DNA from: Chrysemys picta bellii
Taxonomy: Eukaryota > Chordata > Testudines > Emydidae
Direction of reading: 5' to 3'
Length of the DNA: 64,000 bases
Assembly: GCF_011386835.1 (NCBI RefSeq)
Contig: NC_088791.1
Span: 9,238,998-9,302,997 of the forward strand
A program made the translations under genes and the position numbers. Shown here one piece after another: positions 1-13,274 of this stretch (its first letter is position 1; each line of letters begins with the position of its first letter). The notes below the pieces were generated by a model, which was given only the letters and a program-made list of their open reading frames with translations, was not told where the DNA came from and did not search any database.

Positions 1-3000
1 GGTTAAGCAACTAGCAGGCTAAATGACCCAAATTCAATCTTTAAAGACATATTAGAAAAGTATATAGATGGTAATTAGGACTATTTCTTATAAATAGCTA
101 ACATAGCCATAGACTTGAGGTTTGAAATGTGAACCTGTACTGTTAGAGAATTAGAGTTAATATGGATTGTATGTGTTTACTTATATCTTGTTAGATGTTA
201 ACCATGTAAACAGACGGTTCCTGTCAGTTACTATATCCATTGATTCAGAGATCAAAAGGGAATATTAACATTTAGATGAAACTAGAGTGTAATAATTTCG
301 TTGTCTATATTTCTCTTTGAAGTTTGTAGTAAACTGTCTATGAACTGCTTAATGGATAATTACCTTATGCTGATGAATGCAACTAGTTACCTGTGTATAC
401 ACAGGAAATAGGTGATTCTACTTCAAAGCCACAATGCTGTACCCAAGGAATGCCTGCTGTCAAGAGGCTGCCGGGGATCTATGAAAAGAACTCTTGTGTC
501 TTGGGCCTGTTACCTCAGATCTACTTAAGCTTCATCAGGGGAAGTTTGAGTCGCAAGACTGAGGTCCCCAGCTCCAGACTGGGTCACCCTGATATTGGAT
601 ATTGAACTATGACCTATGGAACTAATTCTGAAAGAACTTTTTGCAACTCTGAAGCTCACCATCTCTCCCATGAACTGACCTAAGAACTTTATTCGTATCT
701 GTAAGTATATAATGATCTTTTAACCAATACAGACTCTCTCTTAGCCAATTGGGTAAGATCTGAAGTATTCATTAAGTTGGAGGGTAATGTGTCCAAATTT
801 TTGGGATTGATAGAACTTTTTATATGATGAACAAGATTTTCAATAATCCTCATCGTCTTTGATGTGGCTGTCTGGGTGGGAGCACAACGCTGGGTTGCTT
901 TAAGGGAACTGTATTTCTGGCTTCTGAGTACTCAGTAAGGTATTGTAGAAGCTGTTTTGTTGCTGGATTGGTAAATCTAAGTATTAGAAATAACCTCCAA
1001 TTTTGGGGATTGTCTGCCCCATTCTTTGCAGTTTGCCCTGATTGAGCAATCTCAGCATGGCCCCCCCCTAAAACCCTGGTCACATCAAGTGACACCAGAT
1101 TTGTTAGCAAGAGATGGAGTTTATCTAACGAGATGTCTGAAAGAATGTCAAAATGGATTGTAAGTAGGATAAAATTCAGCTCAGCATCTACATTACACAT
1201 CATGACACTATAACACACAGAAAAAACAGTGCAATGCCTGCCATTCACTTTGTTTTAAAATCTCAAGCCATCTCTTGCAGATTGTCAGAGAAGTTCTTGC
1301 TTTTCTATCACATTCCTATTGACAGGAATCAGGAACATCTCTGAACTTTAGTCCCAGGCCAGAACTACTAATCTCACCCTGTTTTCAAGTCTGCCAACTT
1401 TCCTAGTTCCTGGGATAAGGTCAGTACAACCCAATTTTGCTTGCATGCCATAAATGGATAATCATTTAAGTGCCTTAAAATCAGTAAGCAATTAACCACC
1501 ACTTCTCACACAGCATTTACGCCAGTTATCTGGTTTCAGTGATAAACTATGAATATTTAGGGCCCAAGCCTTTCTTAGGCAGAACTCTAGCATCACTGAA
1601 TTACAAATGCAGAGAGGCCCTTGGATTTATTTTCAAGTAACAGAGTCTTTAAGGCCCTACAACAATGCTTCAGCTGCACCTTTTTCCCTTCTATCCTCCT
1701 TTGGATGAAGCGATGAGACTTCCTGAAAACATACAGATGGACCAAAAGAAAGACAACAGCTAATAGAGTCAATTAACATACAACAGCACCATGCTCTGAA
1801 GTGTACATATTAAAGTCCCGCTTCAAAGATAAAGTTCTAGATGGCACAGGACCCAACAGACTCTCCTTCAAATATCTTCAGACACTGGGAAAACCTCAAC
1901 AATTTTGTGCTCCATAACTTGTCTCAATAGCAGAGAAAAACTGAATGCCATACACAGCACTTGTTGGGCACAGGCCCTGTTGCGTATCCTAGGGCTTGTC
2001 TACACTACCGCGCGGGGTTGATCTAACATACACAACTTCAGCAACATGAATAGCGTAGCTGAAGTTGACGTACTTAGATCTACTTACCGCGGTGTCTTCA
2101 TTGCAGTAAGTCGACAGCTGACGCTCTCCTGTGCTCCACATTCTGGTGGAGTACCGGAGTCGACGGGAGAGAGCTCAGTGGTCGATTTATTGCGTCTATA
2201 CGAGACGCAATAAATCGACCCCGCTGGATCGATTGTTGCCCGCCAATCCGGTGGCTAGTGTAGACAAGCCCTTAAACTAGACAGTATCATCTTAGCCTTA
2301 GTGGCAGTGTTGATGCCTTGTACAAAATGATGGCCACTTTAAGAAAGGCCAAACAGTCTACGGAAATGAATGAAATGTTTGAAACTTGATGTCCTTGTCC
2401 AAGCACAAAACAGACGAGTGATCCAGAGAGCGGCTTTGCCTTGAGAAGTTTTTCATTTTTCCCTGTTAATTTAAGAAGCAGATAGCAGCATTTTTGAGGT
2501 TAGCATTGGTAGGCAGGAGGAGAGATATGAAAGATGATAGAGTGAACACCTGAAGATGTATTTTAAGGAACACCATATTCCTCCTCAGGCCCATCTTTTC
2601 CTCTGTCATGACCCTGTAATGCCATTTAAGTCAATGGGATTATATGGGCGTAAAACCCGTACAAATGAGATCAGAATCAGGCCCTGACACATGTCCACAA
2701 GATTCAGTGCCTGGGCAAATATGAGCTGAAGAAAACAGTTGTTTCACAAACATAGATATCTGGACTACTAAACACAGACAAAGCATTTTGCTTTTGCACA
2801 AATGTTTCTGTCCAAGTTTGTTGCAATATGAACATCCACCCATAACAAAGGAGAGGAACATCAAAATGGAAAGCTTGACAGCATAATATAGACTAATGGC
2901 ACAGAGTCTAGCATCATATCTGGTGCCTCGCATGAGAATAGGGCAAAGTTCCTTCAATACATGTTGACTAAAGCTAATCAGAAAACATAAATATCCAAAG

Positions 3001-4129
3001 GTCCTTCACCCCCCACAGTGATTAGTTTAGATGGGAATGTCATTGTCCCTATACGATTGCTTTTGACCTCTGCATAGCTTAGCATATTTGGTGAAAACGG
3101 GCTATAGTTTATTTCAAGTTTAAGATTATTGATCTGGGCCTTCACAGAGCCAGACTTTGTACATAAATCCTTAGAATGAACTCTTACCCCTCGAAGGGAT
3201 CAGAGAGGTCTCATTCGCTTTGAAAATGCTAAATGAATTTGAAAAACCAGAAGGGTCAGTGTGCTGCCTCAGAAGGGTCATAGCTTACTGCTTCTGGAGC
3301 ACTGCTCTGAAAGGTTTCAAAGTCATGATCTCCACGGCGCTAGTCAGACAATGGAACAATTTATGTACCTGGCGTGCAAGGCTTAAGTACAGCAATCCAC
3401 AGAGAAAGTAAACAAGGGCTGGGAGAGTGGTGAATTCATCAACTGGGATAATAATCAGAACTGGGGGTAGAGAACAGCAAAGAGTAAGCCCTCACCAGTG
3501 CTAGGAGTGCCACTGTTATTTACAAGAGTAGTAATAAATTTTAGGAAAATATAGCATTCAAAATATAGGAACACCAGGAGGCACCGCTCAAGAGTTGATT
3601 ATGCAAATGACCTTAAAATTCATATTCAATGGGCCAGTGGACATCTGATGAGTCACTGAGATGACCTAGGTGGCAGGTGATCAGAGACCATCCTGATGGG
3701 CACAATAGAAGAACCAGAATAGACTAGATGGGAGAGGTTTTAGCTGTATAGATTTGGGTGATCTGCTGCTGGGTCAAGTAACAAGTCAGGCCAGGTCCTC
3801 ACTGATTTACACTAGCTGAGAATCTGACCTATTTAAATAACTCTGATGGTAGTTTCAAAGCTGGCAGGTAATGGCATCTTCCCCATTCAATATTTGGTTC
3901 AGCACAAAATGATATCAAGTAGAAGGGAGACAGGACTAGAGAAGTAAGGGTTGAATTAAAACCTTGATACGTCAATTTTATATTAACACAAAAGGGACAG
4001 GAACAAGGGCAAAGGTGGAAATGCAATGCAGAAACAGATTTGAACACATGAAGCCTTTTCTGGTGGGTGCAGAGGTAGGGGGAAAGAGAGCGAGAGAGAT
4101 GCCAGACATAGTGCTGCCTGCCCTTTCAC
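1..4129 (-). other. EXOC4: EXOC4 intron 2, 5' part (incomplete)
   Basis: This is everything downstream of the exon 2 donor in the direction of transcription, running off the left edge. Apart from one Harbinger MITE (1992-2271) I see no exon. Positions about 100-790 resemble, from memory, an LTR-like dispersed repeat of turtles, but I cannot show its boundaries. ORFs in this stretch (for example 850-1248 minus) have no recognisable domain. The remainder, 2275-4129, is AT-rich unique-looking intron. Confidence 0.75.
1992..2271 (+). mobile_element. PIF-Harbinger-type MITE, copy 1
   Basis: Terminal inverted repeats begin GGGCTTGTCTACACTA on the left and are mirrored on the right. Flanks are CTA (1989-1991) and TTA (2272-2274), a near match to the 3-bp TWA target duplication typical of PIF-Harbinger. 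The interior carries hairpins, for example around 2035-2066 and 2181-2219. It has no coding capacity. Copies 2 and 3 (7343-7623 and 8660-8943) share the same internal plan. The superfamily assignment rests on TIR style and target size. Confidence 0.8.
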
Positions 4130-4319
4130 CTGCTTGATCTTGTTGCGGGAGTTGGTGATTCGCTCCGTGATGCTCTGGTACGTGCGGATAGCTGTGGTGA
4201 GCTCCGTGTAGTGCTGAACAATAAGCTCATCCAAATCCCGGTCACACTTCTCATAAGCTTCTCCCAGACGGCCCTTCTCAGTCTCTCTGTCCTCGACATC
4301 ATCACTGGTGGAGAGAGTC
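4130..4319 (-). CDS. EXOC4: EXOC4 coding exon 2 (exocyst complex component 4 / SEC8)
   Basis: This exon encodes residues 28-91 of SEC8, a subunit of the octameric exocyst that tethers secretory vesicles to the plasma membrane before SNARE fusion. On the minus strand it starts after an acceptor ending TTAG at 4320. Its first base G completes arginine 28, split AG|G with exon 1. It runs 63 more codons to AAG CAG followed by donor GTGAAA at 4129. It includes [18 protein letters not shown] and ends in NSRNKIKQ, which match vertebrate EXOC4 as I know it. The stretch is highly charged and likely helical, as expected for the N-terminal coiled-coil (Sec8_exocyst) region that packs with SEC6 and other subunits. 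The length is 190 nt and the exon ends in phase 0. No stop or frameshift is present, so it looks functional. An apparent ORF reading beyond the donor is intron. Confidence 0.96.
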
Positions 4320-4323
4320 CTAA

Positions 4324-6589
4324 CAACAAGGTCAAAACAATGGCAATGTTTAGAAGTGATTTACCAGCACAGGAACTCTTAAATCTGAAGTACACCATGG
4401 GCTGGAAAGCAGCCACTATGTTATTCTTCAAATGCCATTGACTGAAGAGTACCTCTGGTAAACATGTTTGTATAAAGTTTAGTCGAGATCCAGCAACAAC
4501 AGTTCTTTGCATGAGACACAGATCTTTTAGCTTCCTTTATTATCTTCCTTGCTTCTAATAAGAGTTTTATTTTTAAGTATTTTTTCTCATTGCACTAATC
4601 AGTCATTAAGCCATTACCTGGTCACCAGTCAGGCTGGTGAAATGGAATGGAACTGGGGTGGGAAAGAAAAATCTCCCCTCTCCCCAGCCCCCAATTCTTT
4701 GTTCTATGTTCTCCCACCCATTTTACATAAGAGTCATAGGGATTTTCTTCCGACAAGAAGAATTGGGGAATTGGTGCAGAGATGTGACATTACCAAAAAG
4801 GCCCACCAAGATAACCAGGACATGGCTTTGGATAATCACGATCAATAGACAGATTTTAACAGATCATAACTATAACATTTGTTTGTAAAAATGTTGGCAT
4901 TTAGGGTAACATTTGTTATACCCTGAAGAGAGATGAATATTGAAACAGACCCTTGAGGGAGGGCTGTGACTCAGAAAGAGAAGGGTTTGAATTTTCATTT
5001 AGATTTCTATGTCACTTTTTGTTACCCTGGAAGAGCTGGAATTTTTGGTTTCGCTGGAGAGAGTGAAACTACTCTATTAGCGAGATAGCAACTGACCAAC
5101 TGGGTGTATCTTCACAACCAGGTGGAACCGCAGGCACACTTCATATAGCCCCCACTAAACCCATAGAATTTATCTATCTAGGTTCTCATACTGTGATATG
5201 TGAGGGCTATAAACACGACTACGAATTTTGAACCATTTTAATTGCAGAGTGAGTCTGAGTGTCCAACTTGAGAAACCTGAAATGGACCTGACTTTCAGGA
5301 AGTGCTGTGTGCCCACCCTCTGAAAATGACACTCTTTAAAGTGTCACAGATTGTGCATACAAAAATTGAGGTATCCAAAATCACTAACTGCTTTTGAAAA
5401 TTTAAGCCCGAGACTCTACAGAATTGAAAATCTGGAAGTACATTACAGGGAGCCTAGTACACCTGTGATAACAGAGGCTTACACCTTTTAAGACACAGCA
5501 CACAACTCCAGAATGACCCTCACTCTCAACTCTAAAAGCAGAATGCAAATAACCAAGCTGTAGGAGTGAAAGTGCTCATCAGTTCCTTGCCAGGGCTACT
5601 CAGATATTTCAGAGCAGCAGGTCAAGTGGTTTGAAGGGAGGAGGGGGGAAAAATCACTGAATGCTGCTGCTCCCTACTACTGTACAATTTGGCTTTCACT
5701 TTGGACTTGTTAAAATAATGAAGTCTAGACAAAAACTAAAACCAGTACCTCTGGAAATAATAGAAGTAAGAAAATGCAACCAGTTATTGGGGAAATTGAC
5801 TTGTCATCTGGCAGCAATAGGGACAGCAGGATTGACAGGAAGGTAAGAGACCTGTCTACACATCTTTGGAAGATGAAAACACCAATGAGAGAAACACTCT
5901 ATTCAGGGTGTAACAAGACAGTAACTTCAGTAACTAGGAGTAAGGAAAAAAACATAGGCTAAATATTAAAGAAAAATTGCCTAACAAGATCTGCTAGATT
6001 GTGAAACAGTCTCGTAAGGAAAGTGGTAGAAACCATATTGTTTGAGTTATCTAAAACAAGACTGGACAAAGCACTAAAAATATATACAGGAAACACTCTC
6101 CTTACCCCTAAGAGAAAGTTACTGCCAGCAAAGGTGGGGCCAAAGCTTCCATTTCCCTTACCCCATCCTTTCAGAGAAAGCAAACAGTTGCGCCCTCTCT
6201 CCTTTTTAAAAAACACCTCAAGTGATGTAACTGTCCCAAGACTACAGCAAGGGGATCTTAAAACCAAGAGGTAGTATTCTAGACCACCAAGGACTTGGCA
6301 AGAAAAAAAGAGGTTGCAATTATACAGCTCTTATCCTGCTGCCTTCCTCTGAGGAGAGCAGCAGAAACAAATCCTACACACATGGTATATTCTAGGAAAA
6401 CCACATAGCAGGGCAGTAAATTGAAGCGCTAACCCCTGCAAAATAGCCACTACCAGGACAGGATTAAACAAAGTCTGTGAATGGCTATCCAACTACAGAA
6501 GCAGTTTCTCCTCCCTTGGTGTTCACACCTCAACTGCTAGTAGAGCACCTCACCCTCCCTGATTGAACTAACCTCATTATCTCCATACT
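4324..6589. other. Intronic stretch, little recognisable
   Basis: AT-rich intron DNA with no gene. Around 5970-6090 a plus-strand reading resembles the C-terminal tail of CR1 ORF2 (short peptide SKTRLDKALKI), suggesting a very old, eroded CR1 fragment. The rest gives no signal. Confidence 0.4.
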
Positions 6590-6756
6590 GATTTATACCT
6601 GCCTCTGGAGATTTCCATTACTTGCATCTAAAGAAGTGAAGTTCTTACCCACGAAAGCTTATGCTCCCAATACTTCTGTTAGTCTTAAAGGTGCCACAGG
6701 ACTCTCTGTTGCTTTTTACAGATTCAGACTAACACGGCTACCCCTCTGATACTTAC
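6590..6756 (+). repeat. Penelope/SINE-like short retroposon, longer copy
   Basis: It contains the conserved block CCCACGAAAGCTTATGC, then CTGTTAGTCT, GGTGCCAC and GACTAACACGGCTACCCC. I recognise this as one of the commonest dispersed repeats of turtles and some other reptiles. I think it is Penelope-related, but I cannot prove the class here. It extends further at both ends than the copies at 34479-34574 and 42385-42485. Confidence 0.7.
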
Positions 6757-7342
6757 CAGGACGTATGCGCTTTCAAAAACTGTTACTCATTCCACACCTC
6801 TTTCAATAGTAATGACAACGGGTCTAACACAGAATTATTTGTACCCTACAAGCCTCCTTTATTTTGTAATGCTCTCACTCCTATCAGCAGAATTGGTTTC
6901 AAAATAGTGCATAGCTGCGGATGGTGAAAGGGACCCTCTCCTTGACTGAAAAATGCAAACGGATCAGCTGAGATCCCATGAATGGAAGGGCTGTAAACGA
7001 GCACCTTCTCCGCTTCCTAGACAATGGGCCCCCACCTCAGCTAAGCTCCATTTGCTTCATTCTGTTTTCTTTTTTCAACAGGATGTTTTGTGGAACTCAG
7101 TGGGCAAGGTTTTGTGTAGATATAAATGAATGACTGGGAGTGCCTATAAACCCCACCACCACCCTTACATTATTTTTTTAATCCCTTCTCACTTCTCAAA
7201 CTGGCCACAGCAAGGGTTTTTTTACGGAATAGGGAAGCCACTGGAAATAAGGCTATGCAGAAGACTATAAAGCTTTGGATAATAAAACTGCTGAAAGAAT
7301 TGTACACCAGTACTTCCTAGATGCTGTATGACATAAAAAGTT

Positions 7343-7623
7343 AAGCCCCCAGTTCGAACTAAGATACGCAACTTCAGCTACGTGAATAACGTAGCTGAAG
7401 TCAAAGTACCTTAGTTCAAACTTAAAAGTATTTACCACGGGTCCGCACGCGGCAGGCAGGCTCCCCCGTCGACTCCGCCTACTCCTCTCACAGAGCAGGA
7501 TTACCGGCGTCGACGGCGAGCACTTTTGGGATCAATTTATCGCGTCTAGACAAGACGCGATAAATCGATCCCAGAAGATCGATTGCTGGCCGCCGAACCA
7601 GCGGGTAAGTATAGACATACCCC
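7343..7623 (+). mobile_element. PIF-Harbinger-type MITE, copy 2 (5' truncated)
   Basis: Same family and orientation as the copy at 1992-2271. The left TIR is missing about 15 bp; the right end reads GTATAGACATACCC. The internal hairpin based on ACTTCAGCTACGT is intact. So is the one pairing GATCAATTTATCGCGTC with GACGCGATAAATCGATC. Confidence 0.75.
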
Positions 7624-8656
7624 TAGATAAAGTTAATAATGTGTGTTAAGCATGCAAGTTATAGGAGGCACACTTTAGTTGCCCCTAAGATTAAAGGGTA
7701 AAATTTGCATCCTTTCTATGCAAAATAAATAGAGGCAGTAAGGCTCAAGGGCTGGTTTGTTTGGTTTTTTAAATGTACTCTACTGATAGTTTATGGGGAA
7801 GAATACAAGTTATATTTGTGGAGAACTGCTGAGTGATGATGACGGGAGTACTTTCCTTCATATCATGAGACACCCTTTTGGGGAATCATTGTACCGTGCT
7901 TCAGTGTGAGATTCAAAGATATTGCTCGCCAATTCTCTCTAACCTATGTTATAGATGAGAGGAGCACTCAAACAGAATATAGGGTCTCTGATGCTAAGCC
8001 AAGTTGGCCACGTCTCTCAACACCCTTGACTATAAGGGGTTGTAGTTTAAATCTTGTGTGGTACGATGACTATTGCTTTATAGTCTACTTACCTTTGATT
8101 CCTTTTCTTATTTCATGGTTGTTCTTTTAGCTTCCCTTCACACAATAAAAATCATTCAAAAATATTACGTTCACAGGGAGATGGAGTAGGTGACCTCACA
8201 GGTCCTCTTCCATCTTTAGCTTATATAATTCTTTGATTTTTATCTCTCTGTCTACAATGCTAATAACTTAGAACAGCAGTGCCACAGACTCTTCCAGAAG
8301 ATTAAAAGAACATCACTGTGGTGCTAGAGGACACACCTACATCCCATTTTACATGCTACAGCAGGCTTCCAGTTTAACAGATTTTTTTTAATAAATTCCT
8401 TTCACATTCACACTACTTTTCAAAAGATATTGACCTGAAATACAGACCAGGTGTTTATGACCTCATAACAGAGTTTAACTGCCCACCATGAGAAAGTAAG
8501 TAGCTTGTTAAAAACCACTAGACATTTCCACAGCAAAAAAAACAAAGTGTCTGTATCCTACAGGAGAGGTACAGATCAAAACTGGACCAATGCCGCTCTC
8601 AGAAGCCATGCACTACGTTAAAAGAGTTAATGAGTAATGATTAGACTACAGAAGTC
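7624..8656. other. Intronic stretch between two MITEs
   Basis: No gene is seen. Positions about 8180-8240 (GACCTCACAGGTCCTCTTCC and a following CTTTGAT) resemble the 3' tail shared by CR1 and CR1-tailed SINEs, on the plus strand. The remainder is unique-looking AT-rich sequence. Confidence 0.35.
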
Positions 8657-8659
8657 TTA

Positions 8660-8943
8660 GGGCTTGTCTATACTTACGCGCTGGTTCAGCGGCAGGCAAT
8701 CGAACTTCTGGGTTCGATTTATCGAGTCTAATCTGGACGCGATAAATCGAACTCAGAAGTGCTCCCCGTCGACTCCGGTAATCCTGCTCGCCGCGAGGAG
8801 TACGCGGAGTCGACAGGGGAGCCTGCCTGCCGGGTGTGGACCGCGGTAAGTTTGAACTAAGGTACGTCGACTTCAGCTACGTTATTCACGTAGCTGAAGT
8901 TGCGTACCTTAGTTCGATTTGGGGGTTTAGTGTAGACCAAGCC
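8660..8943 (-). mobile_element. PIF-Harbinger-type MITE, copy 3, perfect TTA duplication
   Basis: It is inverted relative to copies 1 and 2. It is flanked by TTA on both sides (8657-8659 and 8944-8946), the expected Harbinger target duplication. Three hairpins lie in a row. The first pairs about 8704-8724 with 8739-8760. The second pairs about 8761-8777 with 8805-8822. The third is centred near 8885 and built on GAACTAAGGTACG and its complement. There is no transposase; it would need an autonomous relative. Confidence 0.85.
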
Positions 8944-9164
8944 TTAGTGAGGTCAGGAGATACCACAGGCTTCTATGTCACCAGAATGCAGTATGGCGAT
9001 GCCCATCTAAATTTATCCTTTTCAACAGATACTGTTGTTACCAATCGCACAAATCAATTTATTCAACTCCTTTTGACATTTTTTCTGTTAATAAATAGAC
9101 CACAAACAGGTCACAATGTTCTCAACTTAATTTGTTCTTATTTCTATAATAATTTGTAGCACCT

Positions 9165-9425
9165 AGAAGCTCTAACTGAGAACAGGGCGCCATTGTGCGA
9201 GGTGCTGTACAAGCACATAGTAACATAGTTCAAGCCCCAAAGAGTTTACAGTCTAAATAAACAAAATAATAATAAATGGTGGGAGAAAGGATGTGTTACA
9301 ATCCCCATATTACAGGTGGGAATCAGAGGTACACAGAGATTAACTATTTGACCAAGGTCACGGCCAGGAAGTGAATACAGAGTCCAACCTAGTTCAGTGC
9401 CTTAGCTAAGATCACAAAATATAAG
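9165..9425 (-). repeat. MIR/L2-tailed SINE
   Basis: Read on the plus strand it begins GCACCTAGAAGCTCTAACTG and continues through GTGCTGTACAAGCACATAG and the CCCCATATTACAGGTGGG block. It then reaches ACACAGAGATTAA and ACCAAGGTCACG. These are reverse-complement MIR core signatures joined to an L2-like tail. Confidence 0.7.
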
Positions 9426-9429
9426 CCCT

Positions 9430-11060
9430 CTGCCCTTGAATTGTCAAAGTAGTACAATGTCTCAGTCTTAGGATTTTATTGGACACATCACTGCTCCACA
9501 CACAGACAGCAAATGACAATATTTCCAACTTGCCAGGAAACTGCACCCATTCCTCTGAGATGAGCAAGACAGTGATCCATGTTCTCATTCCTCCAGGTTA
9601 GACCACTGCACCACTCTCAACCTGGGTTGAGGGAAGAGGCCTCATTGAAACACCAGCTCATGCAACACAGAGATGCCCACCACTCAGCCCAAGAACACAT
9701 TAACAATACTGCACACTGATAGTCTGAACCTTCCCAGGATATTCCATGTATATTTCAAAGTCTTGATCCTAATCGTTAAGTCCCTTAATTGGCTTAGTTA
9801 TCTCAGAGAACAGCTCTTCACCAATTACCCTCAAAGAGCTGCAGTCAACCAGAATGCTCCAGCTCATAGAACCCAGAGTGAAATTCTCAAGGGGGCAAAG
9901 TGTTCTAGAAGAGAATTTCCAATTATAGGAAGCTACCAGAAGAAATCAGAATCCAACCCTAATTTGATCATTTTCAGAGTTAGGCACAAAGCCTACATTT
10001 TCTCAAAAGTTCTCTCTCACCAACGAATGCTGAAGATGACACTCGATCAAAAATTTTCTGCCAAAAATGTTTCCTGAAAAAATGTGAAGATGTATCAAAA
10101 TCAAAACTTTTCAGACTACAATGTTGATTCTGATGACATGTTCTGATTTTTATAGGACAATTCAAAACAAAATTTCATTTTGAAGGAACAATGGTATCCC
10201 ATAATTTAAAAAAAAATGTCAATATTTTCATTTCAACTATTCTGAATTGAAATTTTTCAAAACTTTATTCTAAGAAAATATTCGATATTTTAACTTTTTA
10301 TCCTGTTTCAAGACAAAAACAAATATAAAAGTATTAGAATACTCCTTCAGACAGAAATTTCATTTTCCAAACAGTCCTACTGAAGAACAACTGGCACCAT
10401 TTCACTTTGCCACATAGAGAGGAAAAAATTCCTTTAACCAAGTTATGGAGCTTAGTAGAGTCCTTTGCAAACAACTTCATTTAAATTCTTAATTTTCCTT
10501 AAAAAAAAAAAAAAAGGAAAACTCATGAGAAAATATAAGCTAATAGTCCTGGGGTCAGAATCAAACTCCTTCCTACAACATATATGGCATTGCCCAAGAA
10601 CATTATACCATTAGACAGGTGCACTGTGAGAGTTTTTTGCTTTCTGCAGAAACAATAGATATTGGTCGCTGATAGGCAGAATACCAGACTTGATGTAATA
10701 TCATCTCCTTCATTATGGCAAATTTTATATTGCTAGAAGCTTTCCTTGCATGTGCTGGATTCTAGTTTAACACAATTATCTGTCTTTGTAGAGGAACCAA
10801 AGTGAAAACAATGGTTTTGTTCTGAATTCTCAGCTAAGCTTGGACCCCAATACACTGCTCTAGTCTAATATTTTAAGGCCGCTTTACAACGTCAGAGTAG
10901 CGTAAAGTGGCTTTAGTGTAACTGACCAGTCAGGCCCATAAATTTTTGTAAATTATTTCAACATTGATCACATGTGCACGGTTAAATTATTTGTAGTTGA
11001 ACTTTCTTATACTTAGTATTTTAAATCCCTTCTAACATGCTTTCCCTATACATAAATTTT
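9430..11060. other. Intronic stretch, AT-rich
   Basis: No gene is seen. About 10010-10330 is rich in AAAATTTTC-type motifs, resembling a degenerate low-complexity dispersed repeat also hinted at near 33360-33540. A 15-base A run lies at 10501-10515. Confidence 0.35.
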
Positions 11061-11061
11061 T

Positions 11062-11190
11062 GATCAGGGAATCATAGCAATGTAGGTCTGGTAGAGACCT
11101 CAAGAAGTCATCAAGTCCAGCCCCCCGCACTGAGGGAGGACCAAGTAAAGCTAGACCATCTCTAACAGATGTTTGTCCAACTTGTCAGAA
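11062..11190 (-). mobile_element. CR1 3' end fragment
   Basis: The plus strand reads AATCATAGCAATGTAGGTC, GAGACCTCAAGAAGTCATC and AAGTCCAGCCCCC. This is the reverse complement of the CR1 3' UTR and tail. Only the last part of the element is present, the usual outcome of truncated reverse transcription. Confidence 0.75.
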
Positions 11191-13274
11191 TATGAGATTG
11201 ATTGTTAAGGAACAGTAAATGTTAAACAAGCAACATTTTTAGGTGCTGGGTTATTGTTGGCTGATGCAGACTTATGGATTAATGGTTGGACAAGGAGAGG
11301 GGTTTACAGGATTTATTCATTTCATGGTTGCGTATTTAAGAATTGTCAAGGAGTACCTAGAGTAAGGGATATGGGCGCCTTTTTAATGGATGGTGAGATG
11401 CAGTCTACTTAGATAAATTAAAAAAAAAAACTGTTTAAAGCCAAACATGTCAGTACTTTAAATTCATGATGCAGCAGTGAATGTCATTTCCAAAAAAAAA
11501 AAAAAATTAAATACATAATCTGGAAAAGACATTCATATATAATTTTTAAATCCAACAGTCTTTTCAAATATATTTTTACAGTCATATTGGTGCAACTTCT
11601 CACCGCCAACTGCTTTAGAGCAAACAATTATGACTGTTCTCTGCTCAAGCTGCTGTATTAATTGGCCCATCTCCCATTCTACCACTTACACCATGAACCA
11701 ACTTCCTCTTCCTGTGCACTGAATAACCACCCTCTCTCTAATCATTCATTAAACAAACTACTTCCTCTGTGACAACTTAACATTAATCCACCAAAGACAG
11801 AGAATCTGTAACAACAAACAAAGTGCCTGTGCAATAAAAGACATGTGGTCTGGCCACAGCTGGTCCGGGTCAGCTGATTTGTGCTTGCGGGGCTTGGGTT
11901 GTGGGGCTATAAAAATCACAGTGTACAACTGATGACTTGCTGGAGACCAAAAGCATCTGAAATGGAGATGCTGCAAAGAACAGAAGTCAGTTTAGATACC
12001 AAATATATGCAGGGTATGAACTCACTTGGGATCCTTCATGGCCTACTCTGTAGGGTGAGGAGATTAATTTGCTTTTGCAATTTTCATCTTTTTGAGACAG
12101 AATCTGATCCCCCTATAAGAAACCTGTAACGTATGTACCCGTTTCTCTTGGTTAGCAAGCACTCACAGGATCAGAATCGGACTGACTGGATGGTACTTTG
12201 TACAGAATATTTATCATTTTTATTCTGTAATAAAAAATTAATTGGGCCAAAACGTTTAAGATTTTTTAATAGTTGAGTAATACAGATCAAACAAGAGTCA
12301 CTTCCACATAAGGAAGACAAGGTAGGAGAAAAAACATTGCAAGAGAATCAAACATTCTAGAACATGTGCCTCGTCCTTCTGTCATGAAAGAGACAACATA
12401 TATGTACTAAAACAACCACGATCAAATCCTGCTTGCCACCACTGAAGTCAGTGACTTACAGTGGACTTTAAAAATAAATAAATAAGATCGGGATCAGAAT
12501 CGGGCCCAATGGGATTACTCATTTGAGTAGGATAGGCAGGGTTTCCTCTTGTGATAACAGGATCTAAGAACAATTTTCCATCTGTGCTTTCCAGTGTTTG
12601 AACTGAATAATCTGCATAGGCGGGAACTAAAGCCTTTGCAGAGTCCAGCAGTATTGTTGATCAGACAGAATTTTTGAAACCACGACCCTCTGGGTGAAAT
12701 TGCGGGAAAGAAATTTGCTCTTCACTAGCGCACATATGAACCGAGGATTATAGTCATCTCTGCCACTCCTGGGAGGCAGCCAGCACCTTTGCCTCCTTGG
12801 CTCAGGGACTGAGTCTCCCTTAATTATAGGCTCCGTACGGTGCTGAACAAACTAAGAGATGAAGGTGTGGAGTGCCTCCCAAAAATAGCTTGGCACAATT
12901 AGGCTCAGAGTGTATTTGTCTCTATCTGCACCTACCTACTTTAGTGAAGTCAAGCTTTCCTGAGATACTCACAGTATAGTTAACAACTGAACAACGGTTC
13001 AAACCACTGGGAGATGAGGGTGTAAGCACCTCCGAGAAGTCATTAGCTCATACAGTAAGAGACACTTGATCTCATATCCATTTTTCCAACCTATGAGACT
13101 TCTAGGCATTTTTAGAAGGTTCATTACTGTAGTATCCCTCCAAACTGGTTAGTTTTTACCCCAAAATGGCCAAAGTGACATTTAGGACGTGGTCCAAAGC
13201 ACCACTTCAGTCAATGAGATTTTTCCCACTGACTTCAAGGCCACTGCAACAGGCCCTATGAGCGAAAGGATGAA
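11191..13274. other. Intronic stretch, no gene
   Basis: AT-rich with A runs near 11418-11431 and 11491-11506. ORFs around 11758-12129 have no recognisable domain. Nothing else can be supported. Confidence 0.35.

Noticed and set aside
850..1248. Minus-strand ORF of 132 codons near the left edge
   Set aside because: It lies in EXOC4 intron 2, has no recognisable domain and no splice support.
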